A stretch of DNA of 64,000 nt from Catenuloplanes indicus (lineage in GTDB: Bacteria > Actinomycetota > Actinomycetes > Mycobacteriales > Micromonosporaceae). The translations under genes were made by a program, and so were the position numbers. Shown here one piece after another: positions 36,816 to 44,437 of the stretch (position 1 is its first letter; every line of letters starts with the position of its first letter). Below the pieces are notes generated by a model. The model worked only from the letters and a program-made list of their open reading frames with translations, ran no database searches and was not told where the DNA came from. Location of the stretch: the NCBI RefSeq assembly GCF_030813715.1, contig NZ_JAUSUZ010000001.1, forward strand, positions 5,580,001 to 5,644,000. Reading direction: 5' to 3'.

Positions 36816-37340
36816 GTGCCGCCGCGCACCACGAAGGTCGGCGTCGCGGTCGACATCCCGGAACCGTGGGGCAGCGTGCTCACCGCGCGCCGCGCCGAGG
36901 CCGGTGACCCGCAGGCCGCGTTCGTGCCCGCGCACGTCACGCTGCTCGGCCCGACCGAGGTCGACGCGGACGCGCTGCCCGCCATCGAGAAGCACCTGGC
37001 GGCGGTCGCGTCCGCGCACCCGTCGTTCGAGCTGCACCTGCGCGGCACCGGCACGTTCCGGCCGCTGACCCAGGTGGTGTTCGTCGCGGTCGCCACCGGC
37101 ATCGGCGAGTGCGAGCGGCTGGCCTCGGCGATCGCGGCGGCCGAGGAGATCGACCGGCAGCTCAAGTTCCCGTACCACCCGCACGTCACGATCGCCCAGG
37201 ACGTGACGCCGGAGGCGCTGGACGCGGCGTACGAGGACCTGGCGGACTTCGAGGCGCGCTTCGAGGTCGACGCGTTCACGCTGTTCCTGCACGGTGGCGA
37301 AGGCGCCTGGCAGCCCCGACGCGACTTCCCGCTGCGCTAG
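36816..37340 (+). CDS. 2'-5' RNA ligase / 2H phosphoesterase family protein
   Basis: 174 residues from a GTG adjoining the trpS TAG. The two H-x-T motifs of the 2H superfamily are present: AHVTLLG near residue 40 and HPHVTIAQ near 123. Family members act on 2',3'-cyclic phosphates or 2'-5' linkages in RNA; the natural substrate here is unknown. It overlaps the next gene by one base. Confidence 0.88.
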   Translation: MPPRTTKVGVAVDIPEPWGSVLTARRAEAGDPQAAFVPAHVTLLGPTEVDADALPAIEKHLAAVASAHPSFELHLRGTGTFRPLTQVVFVAVATGIGECERLASAIAAAEEIDRQLKFPYHPHVTIAQDVTPEALDAAYEDLADFEARFEVDAFTLFLHGGEGAWQPRRDFPLR

Positions 37341-38248
37341 TGCTGGGCCGGGTGCTCGGCCGGGCGCTGGCGGCCGTCGACGACGCCGTCGTGCGGGTCC
37401 GCCGCCGGCACCGCGTCTTCGACCACTTCTGGCTGGCCCAGGAACGGTACGGCGAGGTGCTGGCCGGCCGGTGCGCGGCCGCGATCGCGTACTACTCGTT
37501 CTTCGCGCTGTTCGCGATCGGCCTGCTGGCGTACTCCGTCTTCGGCTTCCTGCTCAGCTTCAACCTCGACCTGTTCGACGCGGTCCGGCACTACCTGTCG
37601 CAGAACATGCAGATCATCGACCCGAACGCGATCCTGGACAGCCGCGGCCGGGTCGGCCTGATCGGCCTGGTCGGGCTGCTCTTCTCCGGCATCGGCTGGG
37701 TCGAGGCGATCCGTTCCTCGCAGCGGCTGATCTGGCGGCTCGACCAGCAGCCGGGCAACCTGATCATCCGGCGGCTGGTGGACCTGGGCGTGCTGCTCGG
37801 AATTCTGATCATGCTGGCCGCGTCGATCGCGGCGGTGGACGCGCTGGAGGGCCTGATCGGCTGGCTGGCCGGCGGGCTCAGCTTCCTCACCTCCGCGTAC
37901 GCCTGGCTGATGCAGTTGATGCTGAACATGCTGCTCGGCGCCGCGCTGCTGGTGGCCGTGCCCCGGCTGCGGATGACGCTGCGCCGGGTGGCGCCGCCGG
38001 TGCTGCAGGTCGGCATCGGCGTGACGCTGCTCAACACGGCCGGCCGTTACGTGATCGGGCTCGCCCAGCACAACCCGGCGTACACCGTGGTCACCGGCGC
38101 AGTCGGCCTGCTGGTCTACCTCTATCTGCTCAATCAGATGCTGCTGTTCGCCGCGGCCTGGGCGGCGACCAGCCCGCACGGCAAGGTCTGGGACTACTCC
38201 GGCGGCCCGGTCGAGAATCATGACGGCGACCGGCTCCACTTGGCATGA
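37340..38248 (+). CDS. YihY/BrkB family inner-membrane protein
   Basis: 302 residues from a GTG in TAGTG, sharing one base with the previous stop. Six hydrophobic segments are preceded by a basic N-terminus. RCAAAIAYYSFFALFAIGLL is the typical first segment, and LYLLNQMLLFAAAWAA is near the end. The family is of uncertain function; it was once thought to be RNase BN and is now usually annotated as an envelope protein. The acidic gene downstream overlaps it by four bases. Confidence 0.9.
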   Translation: MLGRVLGRALAAVDDAVVRVRRRHRVFDHFWLAQERYGEVLAGRCAAAIAYYSFFALFAIGLLAYSVFGFLLSFNLDLFDAVRHYLSQNMQIIDPNAILDSRGRVGLIGLVGLLFSGIGWVEAIRSSQRLIWRLDQQPGNLIIRRLVDLGVLLGILIMLAASIAAVDALEGLIGWLAGGLSFLTSAYAWLMQLMLNMLLGAALLVAVPRLRMTLRRVAPPVLQVGIGVTLLNTAGRYVIGLAQHNPAYTVVTGAVGLLVYLYLLNQMLLFAAAWAATSPHGKVWDYSGGPVENHDGDRLHLA

Positions 38249-38688
38249 TGAGGCCCATGGGGGCTTTGGTGACGCTTGACCTGCCGGACGATTCGCCGAC
38301 GCTGGACCTGCCGTGGATCATCACGATCGGGCCGCTGTCCGATGACGACGAGTGGGAGCCGGTGGTGTGCGGGCCGTACGAGCGGCAGCACGCACTGTCG
38401 CTGGCCGAGTCAGTGGTGGCGGACGAGCAGCTGATGGCCGTGGTGGAGCCGCTGCTGCCGGCCACGGCCGCGGCCGAGATCCGGGACGAGATCGAGAAGG
38501 CGCGGCGGCTGGCCGAGGAGGAGCCGCCGCAGCTCGGGGACGAGAGCTTCGGCGACGCGGGCCTGTCCGGCCTGCTCGACGAGAACGGCCAGGACCACGA
38601 CCACGATCACCTGGAGGCGGCCGAGCCGCCCACGACCGCGGAGATCAAGGCGGGCATGCGGCGGATCGCGGCGAAGCTCTCCGCGTAG
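38245..38688 (+). CDS. Small acidic protein of unknown function
   Basis: 147 residues from the ATG overlapping the previous stop (ATGA); ATGs at 38248 and 38257 are alternatives. It has no membrane segment. The N-terminal half has an ordered look (DLPWIITIGPLSDDDEWEPV). The rest is acidic and helical with a DHDHDH stretch that could bind metal, ending in a basic AGMRRIAAKLS helix. It is the last gene of the trpS operon and is convergent with the LacI gene, 5 bases apart. Confidence 0.8.
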   Translation: MMRPMGALVTLDLPDDSPTLDLPWIITIGPLSDDDEWEPVVCGPYERQHALSLAESVVADEQLMAVVEPLLPATAAAEIRDEIEKARRLAEEEPPQLGDESFGDAGLSGLLDENGQDHDHDHLEAAEPPTTAEIKAGMRRIAAKLSA

Positions 38689-38693
38689 ATGTC

Positions 38694-39731
38694 TCAGGCC
38701 GGCACGGCGAGTGTGGTGCGGGCCGCGGCGGTGGAGCCACGGACGACCAGCTCGGGGCGGAACACGTACTCCGAGCGCGGCGCCGCATGGCCGTTGATCT
38801 CGTCGACCAGCGCGCGCACCGCGGCCACCGCCATCGGGTGCACGGGCTGGCGCAGCGTGGTCAGCGGCGGGTCGGTGAACGCGGTCAGCGGCGAGTCGTC
38901 GAAACCCACCACGGACAGATCACCGGGTACGGACAGCCCGCGCCGCCGGCCCGCCCGCACCGCGCCCAGCGCCATCAGGTCGGAGCCGGAGATGATCGCG
39001 GTGACGCCCGCGTCCAGCAGCCGGGTGGTGGCCGCGTCGCCGCCCTCCACGCCGAACAGCAGGGACAGCGAGATCAGCGGGTCCAGCTCCGGGCCGGGCG
39101 TGCCGGTCAGCCGGGTCATGGCCGCGCGGAAGCCCTCGATCTTGCGGCGCACCGGCGTGAACCGGTCCGGGCCGGAGATGAAGCCGATCCGCCGGTGGCC
39201 GAGCGCGACCAGGTGCGAGACGGCCAGCTCGGCGGCGTCCCGGTCGTCGCAGGAGATGAACGGCGCGTCCACGTCCGGCGTGTAGCCGTTGATCAGCACG
39301 ATGGGCAGCGGGCGGGTGGTGAGCCGCCGGTACCGCTCCAGGTCGGCCGTGGTGTCCGCGTGCAGGCCGGAGACGAAGACGATGCCGGAGACCTGGCGGT
39401 CCAGCAGCATCTCCACGTACTCGTCCTCGGTGACGCCGCCGGGTGTCTGGGTGCACAGCACCGGCGTGTAGCCGGTCTGCGACAGGCTCGACTCGATCTC
39501 CTGCGCGAACGCGGGGAAGATCGGGTTGTTCAGCTCCGGCACGATCAGGCCGACCAGGCCGGCGCTGCGCTTGCGCAGGCGGGCCGGCCGCTCGTAACCC
39601 AGCACGTCGAGCGCGGTGAGCACGGCCTGGCGCGTGTCGCCGGCGACGCCCGGGCGATCGTTCAGGACGCGGGACACCGTCGCCTCGCTGACCTGCGCCT
39701 GCTGTGCGATGTCCGACAGACGTGCGCGCAT
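38694..39731 (-). CDS. LacI-family transcriptional regulator
   Basis: 345 residues from the ATG at 39731; six upstream in-frame codons are unlikely. The helix-turn-helix is DIAQQAQVSEATVSRVL at the N-terminus, followed by the hinge and a periplasmic-binding-protein-like sensor domain (SAGLVGLIVPELNNPIFPAF, GHRRIGFISGPD, VVGFDDSPLTAFTDPPLTT). The effector is probably a sugar, by family analogy. It is divergent from a secreted-protein gene. No sugar transporter lies nearby. Confidence 0.93.
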   Translation of the reverse strand: MRARLSDIAQQAQVSEATVSRVLNDRPGVAGDTRQAVLTALDVLGYERPARLRKRSAGLVGLIVPELNNPIFPAFAQEIESSLSQTGYTPVLCTQTPGGVTEDEYVEMLLDRQVSGIVFVSGLHADTTADLERYRRLTTRPLPIVLINGYTPDVDAPFISCDDRDAAELAVSHLVALGHRRIGFISGPDRFTPVRRKIEGFRAAMTRLTGTPGPELDPLISLSLLFGVEGGDAATTRLLDAGVTAIISGSDLMALGAVRAGRRRGLSVPGDLSVVGFDDSPLTAFTDPPLTTLRQPVHPMAVAAVRALVDEINGHAAPRSEYVFRPELVVRGSTAAARTTLAVPA

Positions 39732-39813
39732 TCGAGAACAGTAACTCATCGGCAGGTCGCCACGGGGTCCTGCGCGCCGTGGTTGACCGGCCGCTCAGTT
39801 ATGACGGTCCTGT

Positions 39814-39828
39814 TGCGTAACGAACGCA
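39814..39828. promoter_or_regulatory. Candidate LacI-type operator
   Basis: TGCGT, five bases, then ACGCA, an inverted repeat in the divergent region between the LacI gene and the secreted LVIVD gene. The arms are short and the call rests on position as well as symmetry. Confidence 0.3.
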
Positions 39829-39927
39829 GAGTGGCGGGAAGTTCACAACGGGCTGGTATTTGTGGAGTGCAAATGCTTCGATGTCCAGGTACGGCAGCCG
39901 CGCCGTCCTGATCGAAGGGCAGTGTGT

Positions 39928-41724
39928 ATGACCAGCCACACCCCACGAGGGTTACGCAGGCTCAGTCTCGCCGGGTTCGCCGCGACCGCCGCCACGCTCG
40001 TGGCCGTGGCCTCGGCACCCACTCCCGCCCTCGCGGCGGAGATACCCGGCGTCGATGAGATCGTCCACAGTGACAACCTCACCCAGCTGGCGAACGTGCC
40101 GAAGTCGGCCGCGTTCAGCCAGCTGAACTCCGACCTGGCGTTCCAGGGGAAGTACGCGTTCTCCGGCAACTACAACGGTTTCGTCGTCTACGACATCAGC
40201 GTGCCGACGGCGCCCGCGGTGGTCAGCGAGGTGCTCTGCGTGGGTGCGCAGAACGACATCTCGGTCCTCGGCAACCTGCTCTTCCTCTCCACCGACTCGT
40301 CCCGCAGCGACGACTCGTGCAACAGCACGGCACTCCCGGCGTCGGACAAGAACGCGTGGGAGGGCATCAAGATCTTCGACATCACGGACAAGGCCGCGCC
40401 GAAGTACATCAAGTCGGTCGAGACCAACTGTGGTTCGCACACGCACACGCTGGTGCCGTCCAAGAAGGACGTCTACGTGTACGTGTCGTCGTACTCGCCG
40501 TCCTCGACGTACCCGGACTGCCTGCCGCCGCACGACGCCGTCTCGATCATCAAGGTGCCGCTCAGCAAGCCGACGGACGCCGCGGTGATCGCCGCGCCGA
40601 ACCTGTTCCCGGACGGCGGTAACCCGGGCGGCAACGGCAGCTCCTCGACGACCGGCTGCCACGACATCACGGCGTACCCGGCGAAGAAGATCGCGGCGGG
40701 CGCCTGCATGGGCGACGGCATCCTGCTGGACATCTCCAACCCGGAGGCGCCGGTGGTCACCGAGCGCGTCCGGGACCTGACGAACTTCGCGTTCTGGCAC
40801 TCCGCGTCGTTCAACAACGCCGGCACCAAGGTGGTCTTCACCGACGAGCTGGGCGGCGGCGGCCTCGCCACCTGCAACCCGGAGATCGGGCCGAACCGGG
40901 GCGCGGACGCGGTCTACGACCTGGCCGGCGGGAAGCTCGAGTTCAAGAGCTACTTCAAGATCCCGCGAGAGAACGCGTTCAACGAGAACTGCGTGGCGCA
41001 CAACGGATCGATCATCCCCGCGTTCGGCCGGGACATCCTGGTCCAGGCCTGGTACCAGGGCGGCGTCTCGGTCTGGGACTTCACCGACTCGGCGAACCCG
41101 GTGGAGCTCGGCTACTGGGAGCGCGGTCCGCTCAGCGCGACCGGCACGGCCACCGGCGGATCGTGGTCGGCGTACTACTACAACGGCCTGATCTACTCGA
41201 ACGACATCGCGAAGGGCTTCGACGTGCTGAAGCTCGACGACCCGCGGACGAACAGCGCCGCGGCCGTCCGGTTCAGCGAGCTGAACGTGCAGACGCAGCC
41301 GCAGTACCCGGCCTGTGACACGGTGCTGCGCGACGCGTCCCGCGGCATCTCCGCCAAGCGCGGCGTCACCTGCGTCGACGGCGGCACCATCCGCGGCAAG
41401 GTGGAGGTGTCCCGCGGCGCGACGCTGCTGGCCTACGGTGCGACCGTGGCCGGCGACGTCCGGGTCACCGGCGGCGGCACGTTCTCGCTGCTGGACAGCA
41501 GCATCGCGGGCGACGTCTGGGCGGACGAGCTGGCCCAGGTGTACGTGGCGGGCAACCGCATCACCGGTGACCTGGACGTGCACGACACCGCGGGCGCGGT
41601 CGTCATCTCCGGCAACACGATCGGCGGCAGCCTGGAGTGTGAGTACAACAAGGTGGCCCCGGTCAACGACGGTGTGCGGAACACCGTGGACCACCGCGAG
41701 CCCGGCGCCTGCGCCGAGCTGTAA
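39928..41724 (+). CDS. Secreted LVIVD-repeat protein with C-terminal repeat domain
   Basis: 598 residues from the ATG at 39928, preceded by GAAGGG. A signal peptide runs to about residue 34 (GFAATAATLVAVASAPTPALA). The main domain (45-455) carries LVIVD-type units (NGFVVYDISVPTAPAVVSEV, GIKIFDITDKAAPKYIKSV, GILLDISNPEAPVVTERV, VSVWDFTDSANPVELGYW), a predicted beta-propeller. Residues 480-585 are a different repeat (IRGKVEVSRGATL, GDVRVTGGGTF, GDVWADELAQVYV, GDLDVHDTAGAVVI) that looks like a beta-solenoid. Function unknown; extracellular. Confidence 0.88.
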   Translation: MTSHTPRGLRRLSLAGFAATAATLVAVASAPTPALAAEIPGVDEIVHSDNLTQLANVPKSAAFSQLNSDLAFQGKYAFSGNYNGFVVYDISVPTAPAVVSEVLCVGAQNDISVLGNLLFLSTDSSRSDDSCNSTALPASDKNAWEGIKIFDITDKAAPKYIKSVETNCGSHTHTLVPSKKDVYVYVSSYSPSSTYPDCLPPHDAVSIIKVPLSKPTDAAVIAAPNLFPDGGNPGGNGSSSTTGCHDITAYPAKKIAAGACMGDGILLDISNPEAPVVTERVRDLTNFAFWHSASFNNAGTKVVFTDELGGGGLATCNPEIGPNRGADAVYDLAGGKLEFKSYFKIPRENAFNENCVAHNGSIIPAFGRDILVQAWYQGGVSVWDFTDSANPVELGYWERGPLSATGTATGGSWSAYYYNGLIYSNDIAKGFDVLKLDDPRTNSAAAVRFSELNVQTQPQYPACDTVLRDASRGISAKRGVTCVDGGTIRGKVEVSRGATLLAYGATVAGDVRVTGGGTFSLLDSSIAGDVWADELAQVYVAGNRITGDLDVHDTAGAVVISGNTIGGSLECEYNKVAPVNDGVRNTVDHREPGACAEL

Positions 41725-41739
41725 CCCGGTCCCGCGTCG

Positions 41740-41769
41740 CGGGCCCGCTCCCATCCGGGGGCGGGCCCG
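41740..41769 (+). terminator. Hairpin terminator after the LVIVD gene
   Basis: CGGGCCCGC (41740-41748) pairs with GCGGGCCCG (41761-41769), with inner TCCC/GGGG pairing. It lies between convergent genes. Confidence 0.7.
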
Positions 41770-41778
41770 TGCCGTCTC

Positions 41779-42045
41779 TCAGGCGGTCGGCGCGGTCCGC
41801 TTCCGGGCGGCGGCGATGCGGGCGATGGCGACCGTGCCGATCGCGACCCAGACGACGTTCAGCGCGGCGGACGGCCAGGCGCCGAACCAGGCCGAGTTGA
41901 CGGCGAGCGCGAGGCCACCGGCCAGGTTCAGCACCTGGAACCGCCAGCCGTCGCCGGTCAGACGTTTCGTGGAGACCAGCGCGTAGGCCAGCAGCAGCAC
42001 GCCGGCACCGGCCCAGCCCAGGATCGCGATCAGCGAGATGTCCAT
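41779..42045 (-). CDS. CBU_0592-like small membrane protein
   Basis: 88 residues with three hydrophobic segments: LIAILGWAGAGVLLLAYALV, a middle segment from LNLAGGLALAVNS, and NVVWVAIGTVAIARI. The pattern GWAG...LLAYAL, then FQxLNLxGGxxLAVNS, matches the CBU_0592 domain type found widely in bacteria without known function. It follows the DUF305 gene 22 bases downstream and may be cotranscribed with it. Confidence 0.78.
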   Translation of the reverse strand: MDISLIAILGWAGAGVLLLAYALVSTKRLTGDGWRFQVLNLAGGLALAVNSAWFGAWPSAALNVVWVAIGTVAIARIAAARKRTAPTA

Positions 42046-42067
42046 GCCGTCGATCCTGGCGGATGAC

Positions 42068-42766
42068 TCAGCCGATGACGATGGCGCTCATCCGGTCGAT
42101 CTCGACGCCCTGCTCGTGGGCGACGGAGGTGGCGGTCTGCAGGATCCAGGTGTTGGTGCCGGCGCGGAGGGCCTCGTTGGCCATCGCGATCGCGCCGGCG
42201 TGGTGGTCGGTCATCATCTCCACGAAGCGGCGGTCGAACTCGTCGCCCTTCAGCGCGGCCAGCTCGGCCATCCGCTCCGCGCTCTGCATGCCGGGCATCG
42301 TGCTGTGGTCGTGGCCGGGCAGGTCCTCGCCGAGGTTGTGCTGGCGCAGCCAGCCGCGGAACGAGCCGATCTCCAGTGTCTGGGTGTCCGAGATGCGCTC
42401 GGCCAGCGCGACCAGCTGCGGGTTGGCGGCCCGGCCGGGGGCCAGCGCGGAGATCTCCAGGGCCTGCTGGTGGTGCGGGATCATCTTGCGCAGGAAGTCG
42501 GCGTCGGCCTGGTTCCACGGGTCGGTGGCGCCGGGTGCCTCGGAGCCGGGCGGCGGCGGGGTGGGCAGGACGACCCGCGCGGACTCACCGGGACGGCCGG
42601 GCAGGAGCGCCGAGCGCTGCGGCGCGGGTGCGGCGGCGCTGGCCGCGGGTGCGGCGCCGGGGCCGTCACCGTCCGGCGTGGACGCGAGCGCGATGCCGGT
42701 GGCGGCGACCGCCAGCACCACGAACGCTCCGGCACCGATGAGGACCCGCCGGTCCGTCAGTCGCAT
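42068..42766 (-). CDS. Secreted DUF305 protein
   Basis: 232 residues with a signal or anchor segment at 9-29 and a Pro/Ala-rich linker to about 85. The DUF305 domain follows with two His-rich helices: FLRKMIPHHQQALEISALA and MMTDHHAGAIAMANEAL, plus DHSTMPGM. The paired HH motifs and Met residues are characteristic and suggest metal, possibly copper, binding; that role is inferred from the family. It is exported, facing outside the cell. Confidence 0.9.
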   Translation of the reverse strand: MRLTDRRVLIGAGAFVVLAVAATGIALASTPDGDGPGAAPAASAAAPAPQRSALLPGRPGESARVVLPTPPPPGSEAPGATDPWNQADADFLRKMIPHHQQALEISALAPGRAANPQLVALAERISDTQTLEIGSFRGWLRQHNLGEDLPGHDHSTMPGMQSAERMAELAALKGDEFDRRFVEMMTDHHAGAIAMANEALRAGTNTWILQTATSVAHEQGVEIDRMSAIVIG

Positions 42767-43183
42767 GAGGACTCCCCGGGGATGGTCGTTGCATCCACCC
42801 GATCCTATCCGTCGCCACGCCCTGACCGATAGTGATCGATCTTGAGTCAAAGAAAGATCGAGACGGCGCGGGGCGCGGGATCGCGCGGGCCCGGGGTGGG
42901 GTGGCGCACGTACCGCCGAAGGGTCGTGAATTTGATTTTGAGTTACCGGTTCGTAAAACTTTTTCACGGTGGGTGATCGGTGGATCCGTGCGACATGTGG
43001 CGAATTCACCCACGAAGCCCCTGATCGGCGGTGCAATGTTGATCAGGAGAGTTACGTGCGGGTAACGGTGCTCCAACAGGTAGCGCACGGTTGGCCAACC
43101 CGTGACCTGGGGCAGCGTACGCTCTCCGTCTCGTGGGATTCACCGCCCGTCGTGCGGTGTGCAGTGATTGGAAGGAGACCCTC
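42767..43183. other. 417-bp divergent regulatory region
   Basis: No gene. 42930-43050 is notably AT-richer than its surroundings. A candidate rightward promoter is TTGATT (42932-42937), 17 bases, AAAACT (42955-42960), which would leave a leader of about 220 nt before the lipoprotein gene. A 12-bp palindrome lies at 43089-43100. The leftward promoter of the DUF305 gene must also be here. Confidence 0.5.
43089..43100. promoter_or_regulatory. Candidate operator of the nucleoside uptake operon
   Basis: GGTTGGCCAACC is a perfect 12-bp palindrome. With a one-base bulge the symmetry extends to CACGG on the left and CCGTG on the right. It sits 84 bases before the lipoprotein start. Confidence 0.35.
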
Positions 43184-44266
43184 TTGCGCGCTGCGCGTGG
43201 GATTCAGATTCTTGCGGTGCTGGCGGCCTCCGGGCTCGCCCTCTCCGCGTGTGGCGAGGCTCCGGAGGAGAACGCCGCCGGCGGCGGCGACGCCCCCGCC
43301 TACAGCACCTGCATGGTCACCGACACCGGTGGCATCGACGACAAGTCGTTCAACGCGTCCGCCTGGGCCGGCCTGGAGGCCGCCAAGGCCGAGGCCAGCA
43401 ACATCAGCACGAAGTTCACCGCGTCCAACGCGATCGCGGACTACGAGCCGAACCTGACCGACTTCGCGGCGCAGAAGTGCAACCTGATCCTCGCGGTCGG
43501 CGGTCTGATGACCGACGCCACGAAGAAGATCGCGGCGGCGAACCCGGGCTCGCAGTTCGCGATCGTCGACGCGGCGATCCCGGACCAGACGAACGTCTAC
43601 CCGCTGCAGTTCGACACCGCGCAGGCGTCGTACCTGGCCGGTTACCTGGCCGCGGGCTACTCGAAGTCCGGCACGGTGGCCACCTACGGCGGCATGAACA
43701 TCCCGCCGGTGACCATCTTCATGGACGGCTTCGTCGACGGCGTCGCGAAGTACAACGAGGTCAAGGGCAAGTCCGTCAAGGTGCTCGGCTGGGACAAGGC
43801 CACCCAGAAGGGCACGTTCGCGGAGGACTTCACCAGCCAGGCCAAGGGCAAGGCGATCTCCGACACGTTCGTCGGCCAGGGCGCGGACGTGATCCTGCCG
43901 GTCGCCGGCGGCACCGGCCTGGGTACCGCGGCCGCGGCCGCGGAGTCCGGCGGCAAGTACAGCGTGATCTGGGTCGACTCGGACGGCTGCGAGGTCGCGG
44001 CGCAGTACTGCTCCGCGTTCCTGAGCACGGTCGTGAAGAGCGTCTCCGGCGGCGTCAAGGACGCGGCGCTGAAGGGCTCGAAGGGCGAGAAGCTGGACGC
44101 GGCCGTCGGCTACAAGGGCACGCTGGAGAACGGCGGCGTCGCGCTCGGTGCCTACCACGAGTTCGACAGCAAGGTCCCGGCCGAGCTGAAGACCGAGATC
44201 GAGCAGCTCAAGGCGGACATCATCGCCGGCACGATCAAGGTTGAGTCGGCCGCCGCGCCGAAGTGA
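43184..44266 (+). CDS. BMP-family nucleoside-binding lipoprotein
   Basis: 360 residues from a TTG at 43184 with GGAAGGAGA five bases upstream. The longer open frame to 43133 would place extra residues before a perfect lipoprotein signal (ILAVLAASGLALSAC, lipidated Cys at 23). The mature part has the BMP/Med/PnrA pattern DTGGIDDKSFNASAWAGLEA, LQFDTAQASYLAGYLAAG and GWDKATQKGTF. Family members bind purine or other nucleosides. The downstream ATPase, permeases and nucleoside enzymes fit that role. Confidence 0.93.
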   Translation: MRAARGIQILAVLAASGLALSACGEAPEENAAGGGDAPAYSTCMVTDTGGIDDKSFNASAWAGLEAAKAEASNISTKFTASNAIADYEPNLTDFAAQKCNLILAVGGLMTDATKKIAAANPGSQFAIVDAAIPDQTNVYPLQFDTAQASYLAGYLAAGYSKSGTVATYGGMNIPPVTIFMDGFVDGVAKYNEVKGKSVKVLGWDKATQKGTFAEDFTSQAKGKAISDTFVGQGADVILPVAGGTGLGTAAAAAESGGKYSVIWVDSDGCEVAAQYCSAFLSTVVKSVSGGVKDAALKGSKGEKLDAAVGYKGTLENGGVALGAYHEFDSKVPAELKTEIEQLKADIIAGTIKVESAAAPK

Positions 44267-44286
44267 TGATCTGATAGCCGTAACAC

Positions 44287-44320
44287 CCGGCCGCCGCGCG
44301 GATCTCCGCGCGGCGGCCGG
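44287..44320 (+). promoter_or_regulatory. Strong intercistronic hairpin between lipoprotein and ATPase genes
   Basis: A perfect 15-bp GC stem (44287-44301 with 44306-44320) with an ATCT loop, 20 bases after the lipoprotein stop. There is no T tract. It probably protects the upstream mRNA or partly terminates, so that binding protein exceeds transporter. Confidence 0.65.
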
Positions 44321-44437
44321 ACCGGATGTGCTGCCGGGCACCCGCGCGCCGGGTGTCCCGCAGCATCGCCGGCCCGAACACCGCCTCGCCCCCAAGCGGC
44401 CACCAGCCGCCGAGGCACCGGACTCAGGAGGTCCGCC

